Made by a program: the position numbers and the translations under genes. Below are positions 1 through 9,716 of a stretch of 64,000 nt of DNA, piece after piece; position 1 is the stretch's first letter, and each line of letters opens with the position of its first letter. The notes beneath the pieces are model-generated. The model had not been told where the DNA came from. It made no database searches and saw only the letters and a list, made by a program, of their open reading frames with translations. The stretch is from Oscillospiraceae bacterium (GTDB taxonomy: Bacteria > Bacillota > Clostridia > Oscillospirales > Acutalibacteraceae), in NCBI GenBank assembly GCA_022650485.1, contig JALCPP010000009.1, positions 1 to 64,000 on the forward strand, written 5' to 3'.

Positions 1-806
1 AATAGGCGGTCAGCAGGCGACTGCTGGCATAGAGCATGATGTCGATTTCCTGTTTTTGCTGCGGAGAGAGGAACTTGGACCGCTTCAAACGCCCAGAAAA
101 TCTGACGAATGTAATGGTATTTGTCGATCACGTAGGTCGCATTTTTGAAATAGGTTTGTGCGATATTTGCGTAGGTACTCCACATGTCGCTGACAAAGTG
201 CTTAGTCTGGGAACGGTCAAGCTGGCTGAAATATCCTGTAAGCTGATGGCTGTAACGGGTAGGCAGTATATCAAGAATCCGGTGGTGAACCGGGTCTGTG
301 AGGATACATTGATATTTTTCTCTGCCCGTATTGCCTTTGAATTCATCGATGGAAATAACTGCGGGCAGCTGCCTTGGTTTTCCATAATCGATACAATCAA
401 AGATACGGATGACGGTTGAAACAGAAAGGTTACTCTCATGGGCTATGCTGGTAAACGAACGCACATCCGTGAGCTTTGAAATGATGTATGCAGCGAACCG
501 GTTTGTTATGCGGTAATATCGTGGCAAAAATGAGTTTTCTTCAAAGAAACGTTTTCCACAGGAAGGACAGCGATATCGTCGCTTTCGGAATATCAAAACC
601 GTGTGTTTTCCAAAGGCGGGAATATCTTTTACCGTTTGCCAACGGTAATCATGAATATTGCTGGTTTTATGTCCGCAGCATGGACAGAGATGCGGCTTTT
701 GAGGCAATTCAATGACAATCTCTGTCCGATCGGGCAATTGCCTTACATTTTTTACGATTACCTCTTTTAATCCGAGCAGTTTTTCGGTAGAATAGTGACA
801 GAGCAT
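1..806 (-). pseudogene. ISL3-family transposase, partial and internally deleted
   Basis: Read on the minus strand from ATG at 806. The frame starts MLCHYSTEKLLGLK and carries an N-terminal zinc-binding region (CPCC near residue 40, CPSCGKRF near residue 80). Further on come the DDE-type blocks VISIDEFKG and FVSDMWSTY. This is the ISL3 transposase layout. After FWAFEAV (about position 85) the frame fails to continue as expected. A +1 frame starting about position 87 gives KRSKFLSPQQKQ followed by EIDIMLYASSRLLTAY, which in ISL3 proteins lies some 20-30 residues further on. A small internal deletion with frameshift therefore joins the two parts. The C-terminus lies beyond the window start. Probably inactive; the family call is firm and the deletion is inferred from remembered homologues. 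Confidence 0.8.
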
Positions 807-1030
807 ATCGATAGCCTCCCAAATGGTGATCTGACAATTTCCATTTTAAAGGTTTTTCATCGAATATGTTCTACTTTTTTTGGCCCTTTTCGTTTTACTC
901 CAATACTTATGAGAGTACACAATTCAGGATGGCTGCTTGAATGTGAAATTTATCACCATGCAAAATATACAATTTTTAGATAGTAATACGAGCAGAATAT
1001 ACAAAAGAAAAGTGGCACAGGTGCTAACTA
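807..1030. other. Intergenic region with possible ISL3 end
   Basis: No convincing gene. Reading the minus strand toward the transposase, the stretch from about 886 reads GGGCCAAAAAAAGTAGAAC and then ATATTCGATGAAAAACC. That resembles the terminal inverted repeat style of ISL3 elements, so the right end of the element may lie near 881-889. The matching end is outside the window and no target duplication could be checked. Confidence 0.3.
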
Positions 1031-1059
1031 TTGACTATACTGGTTAAGTATGATAAATT
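1031..1059 (+). promoter_or_regulatory. Promoter of the PTS operon
   Basis: TTGACT at 1031-1036, 17 bases, then TAAATT at 1054-1059. It lies about 27 bases upstream of the antiterminator target, so transcripts would carry the full RAT and terminator leader. Confidence 0.6.
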
Positions 1060-1085
1060 AATAATAACCGAATATGCAATCGTTT

Positions 1086-1113
1086 GGATTGTTACTGCTA
1101 AGCAGGCAAAACC
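1086..1113 (+). promoter_or_regulatory. Ribonucleic antiterminator (RAT), LicT/SacY type
   Basis: The sequence GGATTGTTACTGCTAAGCAG followed by GCAAAACC closely matches the RAT consensus recognised by BglG/LicT CAT domains: a short stem with the conserved GGATTGTTACTG left half and GCAGGCAAAACC right half. Its last bases are shared with the left arm of the following terminator, so RAT folding and terminator folding exclude each other. The encoded antiterminator starts at 1182, giving autoregulation. Confidence 0.92.
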
Positions 1114-1161
1114 AAACCTTGAAAGATGAGCAATTTTTATCTTTTGAGGTTGGTTTTTTTT
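1109..1161 (+). terminator. Leader terminator controlled by the RAT
   Basis: The left arm AACCAAACCTTGAAAGAT pairs with ATCTTTTGAGGTTGGTT and is followed by a run of seven Ts ending about 1160. The first bases of the left arm belong to the RAT, the classic arrangement for substrate-dependent antitermination. Located 20 bases before the licT start. Confidence 0.9.
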
Positions 1162-1181
1162 ATTTTAGGGGGGCAGCATCG

Positions 1182-2018
1182 ATGCGGATTCTGAAAGTTA
1201 TTAATAATAATGTGGTGAGTGCTTCCGATACAAGCGGTCATGAGATTGTTGTAATGGGCCGGGGAATTGGGTTTCAAAAAAAGACTGGTCAAAATATTGC
1301 CGATGACAAAATTGAAAAAGTATTTCGTATGGATGATCAAAAATCTGCCGACCGATTAAAAATGTTGCTGGCGGATATTCCACTGGAACACATTCAAGTG
1401 TCAAGTAAAATTATCGATTATACAAACGGGCATATCAACAAGAAATTAAATAAAAATATTTATATTACATTGACGGATCATATCAGTTTTGCCATTGAAC
1501 GCTACAAGCAGGGTTTGAATTTTTCTAATCCATTGTTATATGAAGTGAAAGTGTTCTACAAAAGCGAATTCGCAATCGGTATGTATGCGCTAAATCTCAT
1601 TAAAAGTTGCGTTGGCATTGAGCTTCCAAAAGATGAAGCTGCGTCAATTGCACTGCACATTGTGAATGCTGAATATAACGCTCAAATAGGTGAGATGATG
1701 GGGATCACCAAGCTGATCCGTAATATTTTGGATATTATTCGAAACTATTTTAATATAGAAATCAACGAACAGTCGTTAGATTTTGAAAGATTTATGACGC
1801 ATTTAAAATTTTTTGTTTTCCGCATTTATAAGAACGAGAGAATTCAGACGGAAGATATCGGTTTTAAAGAAATTATGCAAAAACAATTTGCACCCGAATA
1901 TCAATGCAGTAAAAAAATAGCCGAATATATCAAGGCTGAATATCATCACGAAATTCAGGATGAGGAACTGATTTATCTGGCGGTTCACATCAAGAGAATT
2001 ACATTTAAAAAAGCATAG
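1182..2018 (+). CDS. licT: BglG/LicT-family transcriptional antiterminator
   Basis: A 278-residue RNA-binding antiterminator that should stabilise the RAT at 1086 when the PTS substrate is present. The start ATG at 1182 follows AGGGGGGCAG; an upstream in-frame extension would run through the leader terminator and is rejected. Residues 1-55 are the CAT RNA-binding domain (MRILKVINNN, MGRGIGFQ). PRD1 holds His100 (TDHISFA) and His159 (ALHIVNA). PRD2 holds His207 (THLKFF) and His269 (AVHIKRI). All four regulatory histidines are at the residue numbers known for B. subtilis LicT. In that family EIIB phosphorylates PRD1 (inhibitory) and HPr phosphorylates PRD2 (activating), so the operon's own EIIBC and HPr are likely partners. 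First gene of the operon. Confidence 0.93.
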   Translation: MRILKVINNNVVSASDTSGHEIVVMGRGIGFQKKTGQNIADDKIEKVFRMDDQKSADRLKMLLADIPLEHIQVSSKIIDYTNGHINKKLNKNIYITLTDHISFAIERYKQGLNFSNPLLYEVKVFYKSEFAIGMYALNLIKSCVGIELPKDEAASIALHIVNAEYNAQIGEMMGITKLIRNILDIIRNYFNIEINEQSLDFERFMTHLKFFVFRIYKNERIQTEDIGFKEIMQKQFAPEYQCSKKIAEYIKAEYHHEIQDEELIYLAVHIKRITFKKA

Positions 2019-2174
2019 AGGCCTTTTGAATCGGTGGTTCTACATTTTAAATAGATTTTGGGAATAAGAACGTCGACTTTATTTCCAAAGTTTATATATA
2101 TTCTCAACAGATAAGTTATCTTGAAGAAGATGAGATTGGCCGTCCCGGAAACTTCATGATAACGCATTACCTTC

Positions 2175-2210
2175 ATATTTGGTTGTTAAATTTCCACTCC
2201 AACCAAATAT
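2175..2210 (+). repeat. Perfect 11-bp inverted repeat before the EIIBC gene
   Basis: ATATTTGGTTG at 2175-2185 and CAACCAAATAT at 2200-2210 flank a 14-base loop. No T-run follows, so this is not an ordinary terminator. It ends ten bases before the Shine-Dalgarno of the next gene, in a 216-base gap between licT and the EIIBC gene. It might protect or process the mRNA, act as an operator, or modulate translation. Confidence 0.7.
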
Positions 2211-2234
2211 AAAATCAGATAGGAGAAATGCAAG

Positions 2235-3659
2235 ATGGATTATAAAGTGTTGGCGGAATCAATCATTGATTTGATTGGTGGAAAGGTAAACGTTGCCAGC
2301 GTTACCCATTGCGTTACCAGACTTCGTTTTGTTTTGAAAGATGAAAGCATTGCCAAAACCGAGGAACTAAAGGCAACAAGGGGAATTCTTGGTGTTGCTC
2401 AGTCCGGCGGGCAGTATCAGATTATTCTTGGAAATATTGTTGGTAAGGTATATGAGCAAACACTTCCTCTCTTGGGGTTCCACTCCAGTGAAGAAGCGGA
2501 TGGAGAACAACCCACACAAAACGAGATCAAAGTTTATCAAAAGATGACGGTTGGCACCGTGTTCAATACCTTCTTTAAAACGATTTCAGGTATTATCATG
2601 CCTTTAATTGGTCCCTTGGCTGCCGCAGGTATTATCAAAGGTATTTTGGCACTTTGTACATCGATCCATGCGTTGGATACAACCTCCGGAACATATGTTA
2701 TCCTTTATGCGGTCAGCAACGGATTCTTTTACTTCTTACCCATTATTCTCGGCTTTTCAGCCGGAGTGAAGTTTAAGGCGAATCCGTATGTCTGCGCCGC
2801 AATCGGCGCGGCACTCGTATATCCTGATATTATCGCTTTGGCGACAGCAGGCACGAATACGACCTTCCTCACCGTACCGGTTATAATTGTAAATTATTCA
2901 AGTTCGATTTTCCCAATTATGATTGCCGCATGGGTTGCTTCTCGGCTGGAACATTTTCTTGAAAAGACATTGCCGGATGCTGTTAAGATGATTTTCACCC
3001 CGCTATTGACAATTTTAATAGTAGTTCCTATATCTTTCCTGGCCATTGGGCCGGTTATGACCTATGTAAGCCAGGGCCTTGCAAACGGTGTTATGGCGAT
3101 CTATTCGTTCTGCCCGCTGCTTTCTGGTATTATCCTTGGCGCTTTCTGGCAGCTGGTGGTCGTTTTCGGCTTACATTATGCGTTTATCCCAATCCTGATC
3201 AACAATATTACAACGATGCACAAAGATCCTATCAATGCGATTCTGTGTGTTACGGTGTTTGCTTTGGCTGGCGCGGCGCTGGGTTTTGCTCTTAAGCAGA
3301 AAAACAAAGAAAAGAAATCGCTGGGATTTTCCACCTCTATCACAGGATTGCTGGGTGTAACCGAACCAATCATTTATGGAATTGGGATTCCCTATAAGCT
3401 TCCGTTCCTTTATGCCTTTATCGGTGGCGGGATTGCCGGGGCCATCACGGCGGGGATGCACGCTTATATGTTCAGTTTTGGTAATGGAGGCCTTTTTGCG
3501 GCGCCCATGTTCCTGAATCCGGATGGAATTGATTCCAGCTTTGTGGCATATTGCATTTCTGCGGTTGTTGCGTTTGTGATACCCATCGTTTTATCGCTGA
3601 TTTTCGGGGTGGAACCGAAAGGAACAAATAAGAAAAAACATAAAAACAAAAACGTTTAA
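2235..3659 (+). CDS. bglP: PTS beta-glucoside-type EIIBC component
   Basis: A 474-residue membrane permease that takes up and phosphorylates a sugar, probably an aryl-beta-glucoside or beta-disaccharide given the GH1 partner. The EIIB domain (about 1-85) carries the phosphorylated Cys26 in THCVTRLRF. The EIIC domain (about 105-460) is a run of hydrophobic segments with conserved stretches such as SGIIMPLIGPLAAAGIIKG and GVTEPIIYGIGIP. There is no C-terminal EIIA; that domain is encoded separately at 6421. The C-terminus is Lys-rich (KGTNKKKHKNKNV). Start ATG at 2235 behind AGGAGAA. The next gene starts 29 bases after its stop, in the same operon. Exact substrate not readable from sequence. 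Confidence 0.93.
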   Translation: MDYKVLAESIIDLIGGKVNVASVTHCVTRLRFVLKDESIAKTEELKATRGILGVAQSGGQYQIILGNIVGKVYEQTLPLLGFHSSEEADGEQPTQNEIKVYQKMTVGTVFNTFFKTISGIIMPLIGPLAAAGIIKGILALCTSIHALDTTSGTYVILYAVSNGFFYFLPIILGFSAGVKFKANPYVCAAIGAALVYPDIIALATAGTNTTFLTVPVIIVNYSSSIFPIMIAAWVASRLEHFLEKTLPDAVKMIFTPLLTILIVVPISFLAIGPVMTYVSQGLANGVMAIYSFCPLLSGIILGAFWQLVVVFGLHYAFIPILINNITTMHKDPINAILCVTVFALAGAALGFALKQKNKEKKSLGFSTSITGLLGVTEPIIYGIGIPYKLPFLYAFIGGGIAGAITAGMHAYMFSFGNGGLFAAPMFLNPDGIDSSFVAYCISAVVAFVIPIVLSLIFGVEPKGTNKKKHKNKNV

Positions 3660-3688
3660 AAGAAAGATTCGTATCTAAGGAGCAACGC

Positions 3689-6337
3689 ATGAAAAAAATT
3701 GATGAGGTTCTGAAGGGGGAAAACGGCAGTGCCGTTTCTCCTTTCCTCTGGCTGCATGGAGAGGACGGGGCTGCTCTTCGGAATCTTATGGCGAAAATTG
3801 ATGAGTCTGGAATCAAGTCCGTTTGTGTGGAATCCCGTCCGCACCCCGATTTTGTCGGAAAAAAATGGTGGAAGGATATGGACGTTATCCTGCAGGAGGC
3901 AAAGACTCGGAATATGGGTGTCTGGATTCTGGATGATTCCCACTTTCCGACGGGATATGCCAATGGCCGGATTCAATCGGAATTCCCACATCTTCGCAAG
4001 CGCTTTCTCAGTTTAAAACAACTTGACTTTTTTGGCCCGGTGGAACATGCCGAGGCGATTATCCGTTATGCGTTTACAGACCGGGATGACAAACTGGTCG
4101 GGGTGATGCTTGGGAAAAAAATCAGTTATACGGAAATTGACCCTGATTCCCTGATGGACATTACCTCCGGCGTGAGGGAAAATGGTACGGTTCAATTTAA
4201 TCTGCCGGAAGGCGAATGGCGGCTGATGGTGCTCGTAAGCACTTATAACGGTGGCGAAAAGGAAACGGAAGGATATTTGAATCCCATTGACCCGGATGCC
4301 ACGGACGTGCTGATCAACACTGTTTACGAGCCGCATTATCGGCATTATGGGAATGAATTCGGCGGGGTTATTCAAGGCTTTTTTTCGGATGAGCCGCGTC
4401 TTGGCAACGTGCACGGCACGTTGGGCTCTATTGGCCGATTGGATATGGTGCTTCCCTGGCGCGAGGACTTTCTGCAGCTCCTTGATCAAAAGGTTGGATT
4501 TTCCACCCTTTGTTATCTGCCTCTGCTGTTTGTGGATGGCGGCGAAAAGGCCCATCAGATCCGGTATTTCTATATGGATTTAGTCAGTCACCTGTACTCC
4601 ATCCACTTTGATAAACGGCTGGGCGACTGGTGCAGGTCACATGGGGTGAAGCATATTGGCCACACCATTGAGGACAACAATGCGCACGCGCGCTTAGGTT
4701 ACGGTACGGGGCATTTCTTTCGGGCAATGGCTTATCAGGATATGGCAGGGATCGATGTGGTTCTACATCAGCTGCTTCCCGGTATGGATCATGGTTATTT
4801 CAAATCCATGACGCGAACCGGATGGGATGGAGAGTTCTTTCACTATGCGTTGGCAAAACTGGGTTCCTCGCTTGGCCATCTGGACCCCAAAAAGGACGGA
4901 CGGACGCTGTGCGAAGTTTTCGGTGCCTATGGATGGGCGGAAGGCAATAAACTGATGAAATGGATTGCGGACCATATGCTGGTGCGTGGTGTTAACTACT
5001 TTGTGCCTCACGCATTTAACCCGAAAGCCTATCCTGACCCGGACTGTCCTCCGCATTTTTATGCCGGAGGGCATAATCCTCAGTTCCGGGATTTTGCACT
5101 GCTGATGCGATATATCAACCGCGTTGGTTATCTGCTCAGCGGCGGCGTCCACAGGGCGCCTATGGCGATTGCCTACCATGCGGAAGCAGAGTGGTCGGGG
5201 GCCTATATGCCGCTGCAGAAAGCAGCGGCACAATTGACCCGGAATCAAATCGATTTTGACATTCTTCCAATTGATGTTTTGTTGAAATGCACTGTCATAA
5301 GCGGGCGGTTGCCGGTTAATCTGGAATTGTTCCGGGGGCTTGTAATCCCTTATGCAGAGGCTCTGCCGGCAGCGTTTGTGAGGCAAATTCTGAAATTTGC
5401 ACAGTCAGGATTCCAGATTTATGTTTTGAAGGATCTGCCACGCCGTTCCAGTGAAGGTGAGAAGATCGATGCACTTCTGCGCGAATGCCGGAATGAAGCA
5501 AAAATTAAAATTATTCCGGATGTCAAAGATCTTGCCGATGCGGTTCGGAAAGATGGCCTTTATGAAATTAAGACATCTTCCCATGAGCCTTACCTGCGCT
5601 ATTATCACTACGAGCACGAGGACGGTCATTTGTACTTCTTTGTCAACGAACATCCTTTCCAGCCGATTGCGGCCGAGGTAGCCATTCCATGCGCAGGGAG
5701 CTGCTACGCTTATGACGCCATGAATAATTGTAGAACGGCGATTCTGACCGCCGGTGCGGGAAAGGACAGGACTGCCGTTCAGTTGAATCTCGCGCCTTAT
5801 GAATCTGTTATGATCGTTTTTGATCACTGTGCACGGCGGGCGGAGATACCGAACGGGCATTTTGTGAAAACAGTGGAAATTCCGGTTGAAGGACCGTACC
5901 AGGTAGCGTTTGCCGCACAAGGCAGTGATTCTGATTTCGGCGATTGCCTGACATTGGACCGTTTGGTGCCGATTGAGCAAATAAAGGGAAAAGAAAATTT
6001 TGCGGGGACAATCCGATACACGGCAAACTTTTCTCTGCCGGATCAATACGATAAAGTGAAATTGCTGCTCAAAGGAGTTTCAGAAGGTGCGCGGGTGTGG
6101 GTTAATCAGCATTCGGCAGGGGTGCGGATTTGCCCGCCTTATCGGTATGATATTTCACAGTTGGTGCAGCAGGGAGAAAATCAGCTCACACTGGAAGTCA
6201 CCACGACTCTGGTCCGACAACAATATGATTTTTTATCACAGTTTATGATTTTGGAACCGATGGGTTTGACCGGCTCTATTAGGGTGGAAGGATACGGCAG
6301 GCAATCCGGAAGCCATCAGATCGTGGGACGCGCATAA
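3689..6337 (+). CDS. Large cytoplasmic glycoside hydrolase, GH106-like/jelly-roll type
   Basis: An 882-residue protein with no signal peptide or membrane segment. The N-terminal part has blocks I associate with the GH106-like (alpha-L-rhamnosidase-related) proteins: PFLWLHGEDGAAL, VCVESRPHPDF and WILDDSHFPTGYANG. The middle contains FFSDEPRLGN and IGHTIEDNNAH, possible carboxylate-bearing active-site loops. The last 120 residues form a GH2-like beta-sandwich carbohydrate-binding fold (VKLLLKGVSEGARVWVN, RYDISQLVQQGENQL). Start ATG at 3689 behind AAGGAGC. It sits between the EIIBC and EIIA genes, so it probably acts inside the cell on an imported, perhaps phosphorylated, glycoside. Family membership is from memory of motif style; the substrate and catalytic residues are unknown. 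Confidence 0.72.
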   Translation: MKKIDEVLKGENGSAVSPFLWLHGEDGAALRNLMAKIDESGIKSVCVESRPHPDFVGKKWWKDMDVILQEAKTRNMGVWILDDSHFPTGYANGRIQSEFPHLRKRFLSLKQLDFFGPVEHAEAIIRYAFTDRDDKLVGVMLGKKISYTEIDPDSLMDITSGVRENGTVQFNLPEGEWRLMVLVSTYNGGEKETEGYLNPIDPDATDVLINTVYEPHYRHYGNEFGGVIQGFFSDEPRLGNVHGTLGSIGRLDMVLPWREDFLQLLDQKVGFSTLCYLPLLFVDGGEKAHQIRYFYMDLVSHLYSIHFDKRLGDWCRSHGVKHIGHTIEDNNAHARLGYGTGHFFRAMAYQDMAGIDVVLHQLLPGMDHGYFKSMTRTGWDGEFFHYALAKLGSSLGHLDPKKDGRTLCEVFGAYGWAEGNKLMKWIADHMLVRGVNYFVPHAFNPKAYPDPDCPPHFYAGGHNPQFRDFALLMRYINRVGYLLSGGVHRAPMAIAYHAEAEWSGAYMPLQKAAAQLTRNQIDFDILPIDVLLKCTVISGRLPVNLELFRGLVIPYAEALPAAFVRQILKFAQSGFQIYVLKDLPRRSSEGEKIDALLRECRNEAKIKIIPDVKDLADAVRKDGLYEIKTSSHEPYLRYYHYEHEDGHLYFFVNEHPFQPIAAEVAIPCAGSCYAYDAMNNCRTAILTAGAGKDRTAVQLNLAPYESVMIVFDHCARRAEIPNGHFVKTVEIPVEGPYQVAFAAQGSDSDFGDCLTLDRLVPIEQIKGKENFAGTIRYTANFSLPDQYDKVKLLLKGVSEGARVWVNQHSAGVRICPPYRYDISQLVQQGENQLTLEVTTTLVRQQYDFLSQFMILEPMGLTGSIRVEGYGRQSGSHQIVGRA

Positions 6338-6420
6338 ACAGCGTGGCTTTTAACTGCTTAAAAGTTGATGGCGGCTGCGGCGGGAAAAGCGCGAATGACA
6401 TCAAAAAGGAAGTCTTGCAA

Positions 6421-6927
6421 ATGTTTTTTAAGCGAAAGAAATCAAACGATAAAAAGCTCCGTAAAGGCACCGGCATGATTTTTGCTGTGCAAAGTGGCGC
6501 GGTTGTTCCTGTTACAGAAGTCAGCGACGAAGTGTTCGCAAAAAAGATTCTTGGGGACGGTGTGGCTATCAAACCGGAAGCCGGCACGGTGGTATCTCCG
6601 GTTGCGGGTACGGTGATCAGCGTTGCAGATACCTACCATGCGTATGGAATTAAAATGCCGGATGGGGTGGAGGTCCTGGTGCATATTGGGGTCAACACGG
6701 TGGAGCTAAAGGGAAAAGGTTTTCAAAGTCATGTCAAAGTAAATGATAAGGTCCGTGTGGGGACACTGCTGTGTGATGTTAACCTTTCGCTTCTGACGAA
6801 AAGTGGATATGATACTGATATCGTTTTGCTTGTGACAAATCCGGCCGATGGAAGGCAGCCGATTACCGTTCACACAGGAATGAAAGGAAAAAAGGCAGAA
6901 ACCTGCGTAATAGAATATCAAAAATAA
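6421..6927 (+). CDS. PTS EIIA component, glucose (Crr) type
   Basis: A 168-residue soluble phosphocarrier that passes phosphate from HPr to the EIIB cysteine. The start ATG at 6421 (MFFKRKKSNDKK) follows AAGGAAG. A longer reading from 6343 lacks a better ribosome site and adds non-homologous residues. The single-hybrid-like core reads GDGVAIKPEAGTVVSPVAG. The two conserved histidines are His73 (DTYHAYG) and His88 (VLVHIGVNTVELKG), equivalent to His75 and His90 of E. coli EIIA-Glc; His88 is the phosphorylation site. It supplies the domain missing from the EIIBC protein upstream. The unusual part is its position after the 882-residue hydrolase rather than fused to EIIBC. Confidence 0.92.
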   Translation: MFFKRKKSNDKKLRKGTGMIFAVQSGAVVPVTEVSDEVFAKKILGDGVAIKPEAGTVVSPVAGTVISVADTYHAYGIKMPDGVEVLVHIGVNTVELKGKGFQSHVKVNDKVRVGTLLCDVNLSLLTKSGYDTDIVLLVTNPADGRQPITVHTGMKGKKAETCVIEYQK

Positions 6928-6958
6928 TCAATAAAACAGGAAAACATCCTTTCTGTAA

Positions 6959-8437
<1,479 letters not shown>

Positions 8438-8454
8438 GAAAAGAGAGGTACAGG

Positions 8455-8712
8455 ATGAAACAATTCGATTATGTAATTAAAGACGAAAATGGAATTCATG
8501 TACGCCCGGCCGGGCTGATGGTACGAGAGGCACAAAAGTACACGTCCGATATTTCGATCGCGTGCAACGGGAAAAGTGCGGATTTAAAGCGTGTGTTCGG
8601 CATTATGGGGCTGGGAATTAAAAAAGGGGACTCCATCACCGTTACAGTAACCGGGAGTGATGAGGATACTGCAGCACAGGTCCTTGAAGATTTTATAAAA
8701 GAAAATTTTTAA
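8455..8712 (+). CDS. Operon-encoded HPr-like phosphocarrier lacking Ser46
   Basis: An 85-residue HPr fold. The phosphorylated His15 is present in NGIHVRPAG, so it should accept phosphate from enzyme I and pass it to EIIA and to LicT PRD2. Aligned with B. subtilis HPr, the regulatory Ser46 of LKSIMGVMSLG is Arg46 here (LKRVFGIMGLG), Met48 is Phe and Ser52 is Gly. Such a protein cannot be phosphorylated by HPr kinase at residue 46 and should not serve as a CcpA corepressor. This is the reverse of Crh, which keeps Ser46 but lacks His15. Start ATG at 8455 behind GAGAGG. Last gene of the operon. Enzyme I and HPr kinase are not in the window. Confidence 0.9.
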   Translation: MKQFDYVIKDENGIHVRPAGLMVREAQKYTSDISIACNGKSADLKRVFGIMGLGIKKGDSITVTVTGSDEDTAAQVLEDFIKENF

Positions 8713-8768
8713 ATTAAAATGAAAAGAAAAGCTCCGGAATGGATTCCAACGGATACATCTTTATATAT

Positions 8769-8810
8769 AATAGAGAAAAAGTCCAGCATTTGCTGGGCTT
8801 TTTCTCTATT
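8769..8810. terminator. Bidirectional terminator between the PTS operon and nth
   Basis: AATAGAGAAAAAGTCCAGCA pairs with TGCTGGGCTTTTTCTCTATT across a two-base loop. A-rich and T-rich arms flank the GC core, so it can work on both strands and end both the PTS operon and the convergent nth gene. Confidence 0.9.
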
Positions 8811-8882
8811 GAAAAGCAGATCCGCTTTTAGTTTTTTACACGGGTTTATTTGCATGAAAAAATTTCGCGACAAATACAGAAG

Positions 8883-9527
8883 TTAGCTTTTATTCTGCTT
8901 TTGCACCGGATTTTTACAGAATTCCCTCATACAGCAGTTCTCGCAATTTGGATTTCTGGCGGTGCAGACAGCTCTGCCGTGCAATACCAGCCGGTGGCAG
9001 AAATGATTGGATTCCTCAGGCGGCAAAATTTTTCTGAGCTGCTTTTCCACTTGCAGGGGATTTTTACCTTCGCTTAACCCCAGACGCCCACAGATACGGA
9101 TACAGTGGGTGTCCGTGACTACGGCAGGCTTACCGAAAATGTCTCCGACGATTAAATTGGCTGTTTTTCGGCCGACGCCCGGCAGCGTTGTCAGCTTCTC
9201 AATGGTATCCGGTACTTTGCTGTCGAAGTCCGCTTTCAGCATCCGGCACATGGCGAGAATGTCACGGGCTTTCGTTTTGTACAGACCGCAGGAATGAATG
9301 ATTGGCTCAATGTCTGCTGCGGTTACCCGGCAGAAAGCATCAATTGTGGGAAATCGTTCGAACAGAGCGGGGGTTACCAGGTTTACACGCGCGTCGGTGC
9401 ATTGGGCGGAAAGCCGGGTTGCAATTAATAGCTGCAGCGGATCGGCATAGGTCAATGAGCAAATTGCGTTGGGATATTCTGTTTTTAAAGCCTGAATGGC
9501 GAGCAGGGCTCGTTGCTTTTTCGTCAT
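8883..9527 (-). CDS. nth: Endonuclease III, DNA glycosylase/AP lyase
   Basis: A 214-residue base-excision repair enzyme for oxidised pyrimidines. The helix-hairpin-helix motif LPGVGRKTAN contains catalytic Lys121, and Asp139 is in VTDTHC; both match the E. coli positions within one residue. The 4Fe-4S cluster cysteines follow the C-x6-C-x2-C-x5-C pattern (CTARNPNCENCCMREFC). Length is typical. Single gene, convergent with the PTS operon and divergent from glyA. Confidence 0.96.
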   Translation of the reverse strand: MTKKQRALLAIQALKTEYPNAICSLTYADPLQLLIATRLSAQCTDARVNLVTPALFERFPTIDAFCRVTAADIEPIIHSCGLYKTKARDILAMCRMLKADFDSKVPDTIEKLTTLPGVGRKTANLIVGDIFGKPAVVTDTHCIRICGRLGLSEGKNPLQVEKQLRKILPPEESNHFCHRLVLHGRAVCTARNPNCENCCMREFCKNPVQKQNKS

Positions 9528-9652
9528 TTTGATCCCCCGTTATTAAACTGTGATGGTTGACAGTGCTTCATTTCGTGATTCCATTATAAACTTTCACAAA
9601 GCACATGGCAATGAAGAAGCAATTTTGATGGGGCGAACTTGCAGAATCCTCG

Positions 9653-9681
9653 TTGCGTTTTTAAAGGTTACAGGGTATAAT
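9653..9681 (+). promoter_or_regulatory. Promoter of glyA
   Basis: TTGCGT at 9653-9658, 17 bases, TATAAT at 9676-9681. The start codon is 35 bases downstream of the -10. Confidence 0.7.
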
Positions 9682-9716
9682 ATGGGTAAATTTGTTCGGG
9701 AAAGGGTTTGAATGCG

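Noticed and set aside
128-439. 103-residue ORF on the minus strand and a 127-residue ORF on the plus strand over 36-419
   Set aside because: Both are shadows of the minus-strand transposase frame, which shows clear ISL3 motifs.
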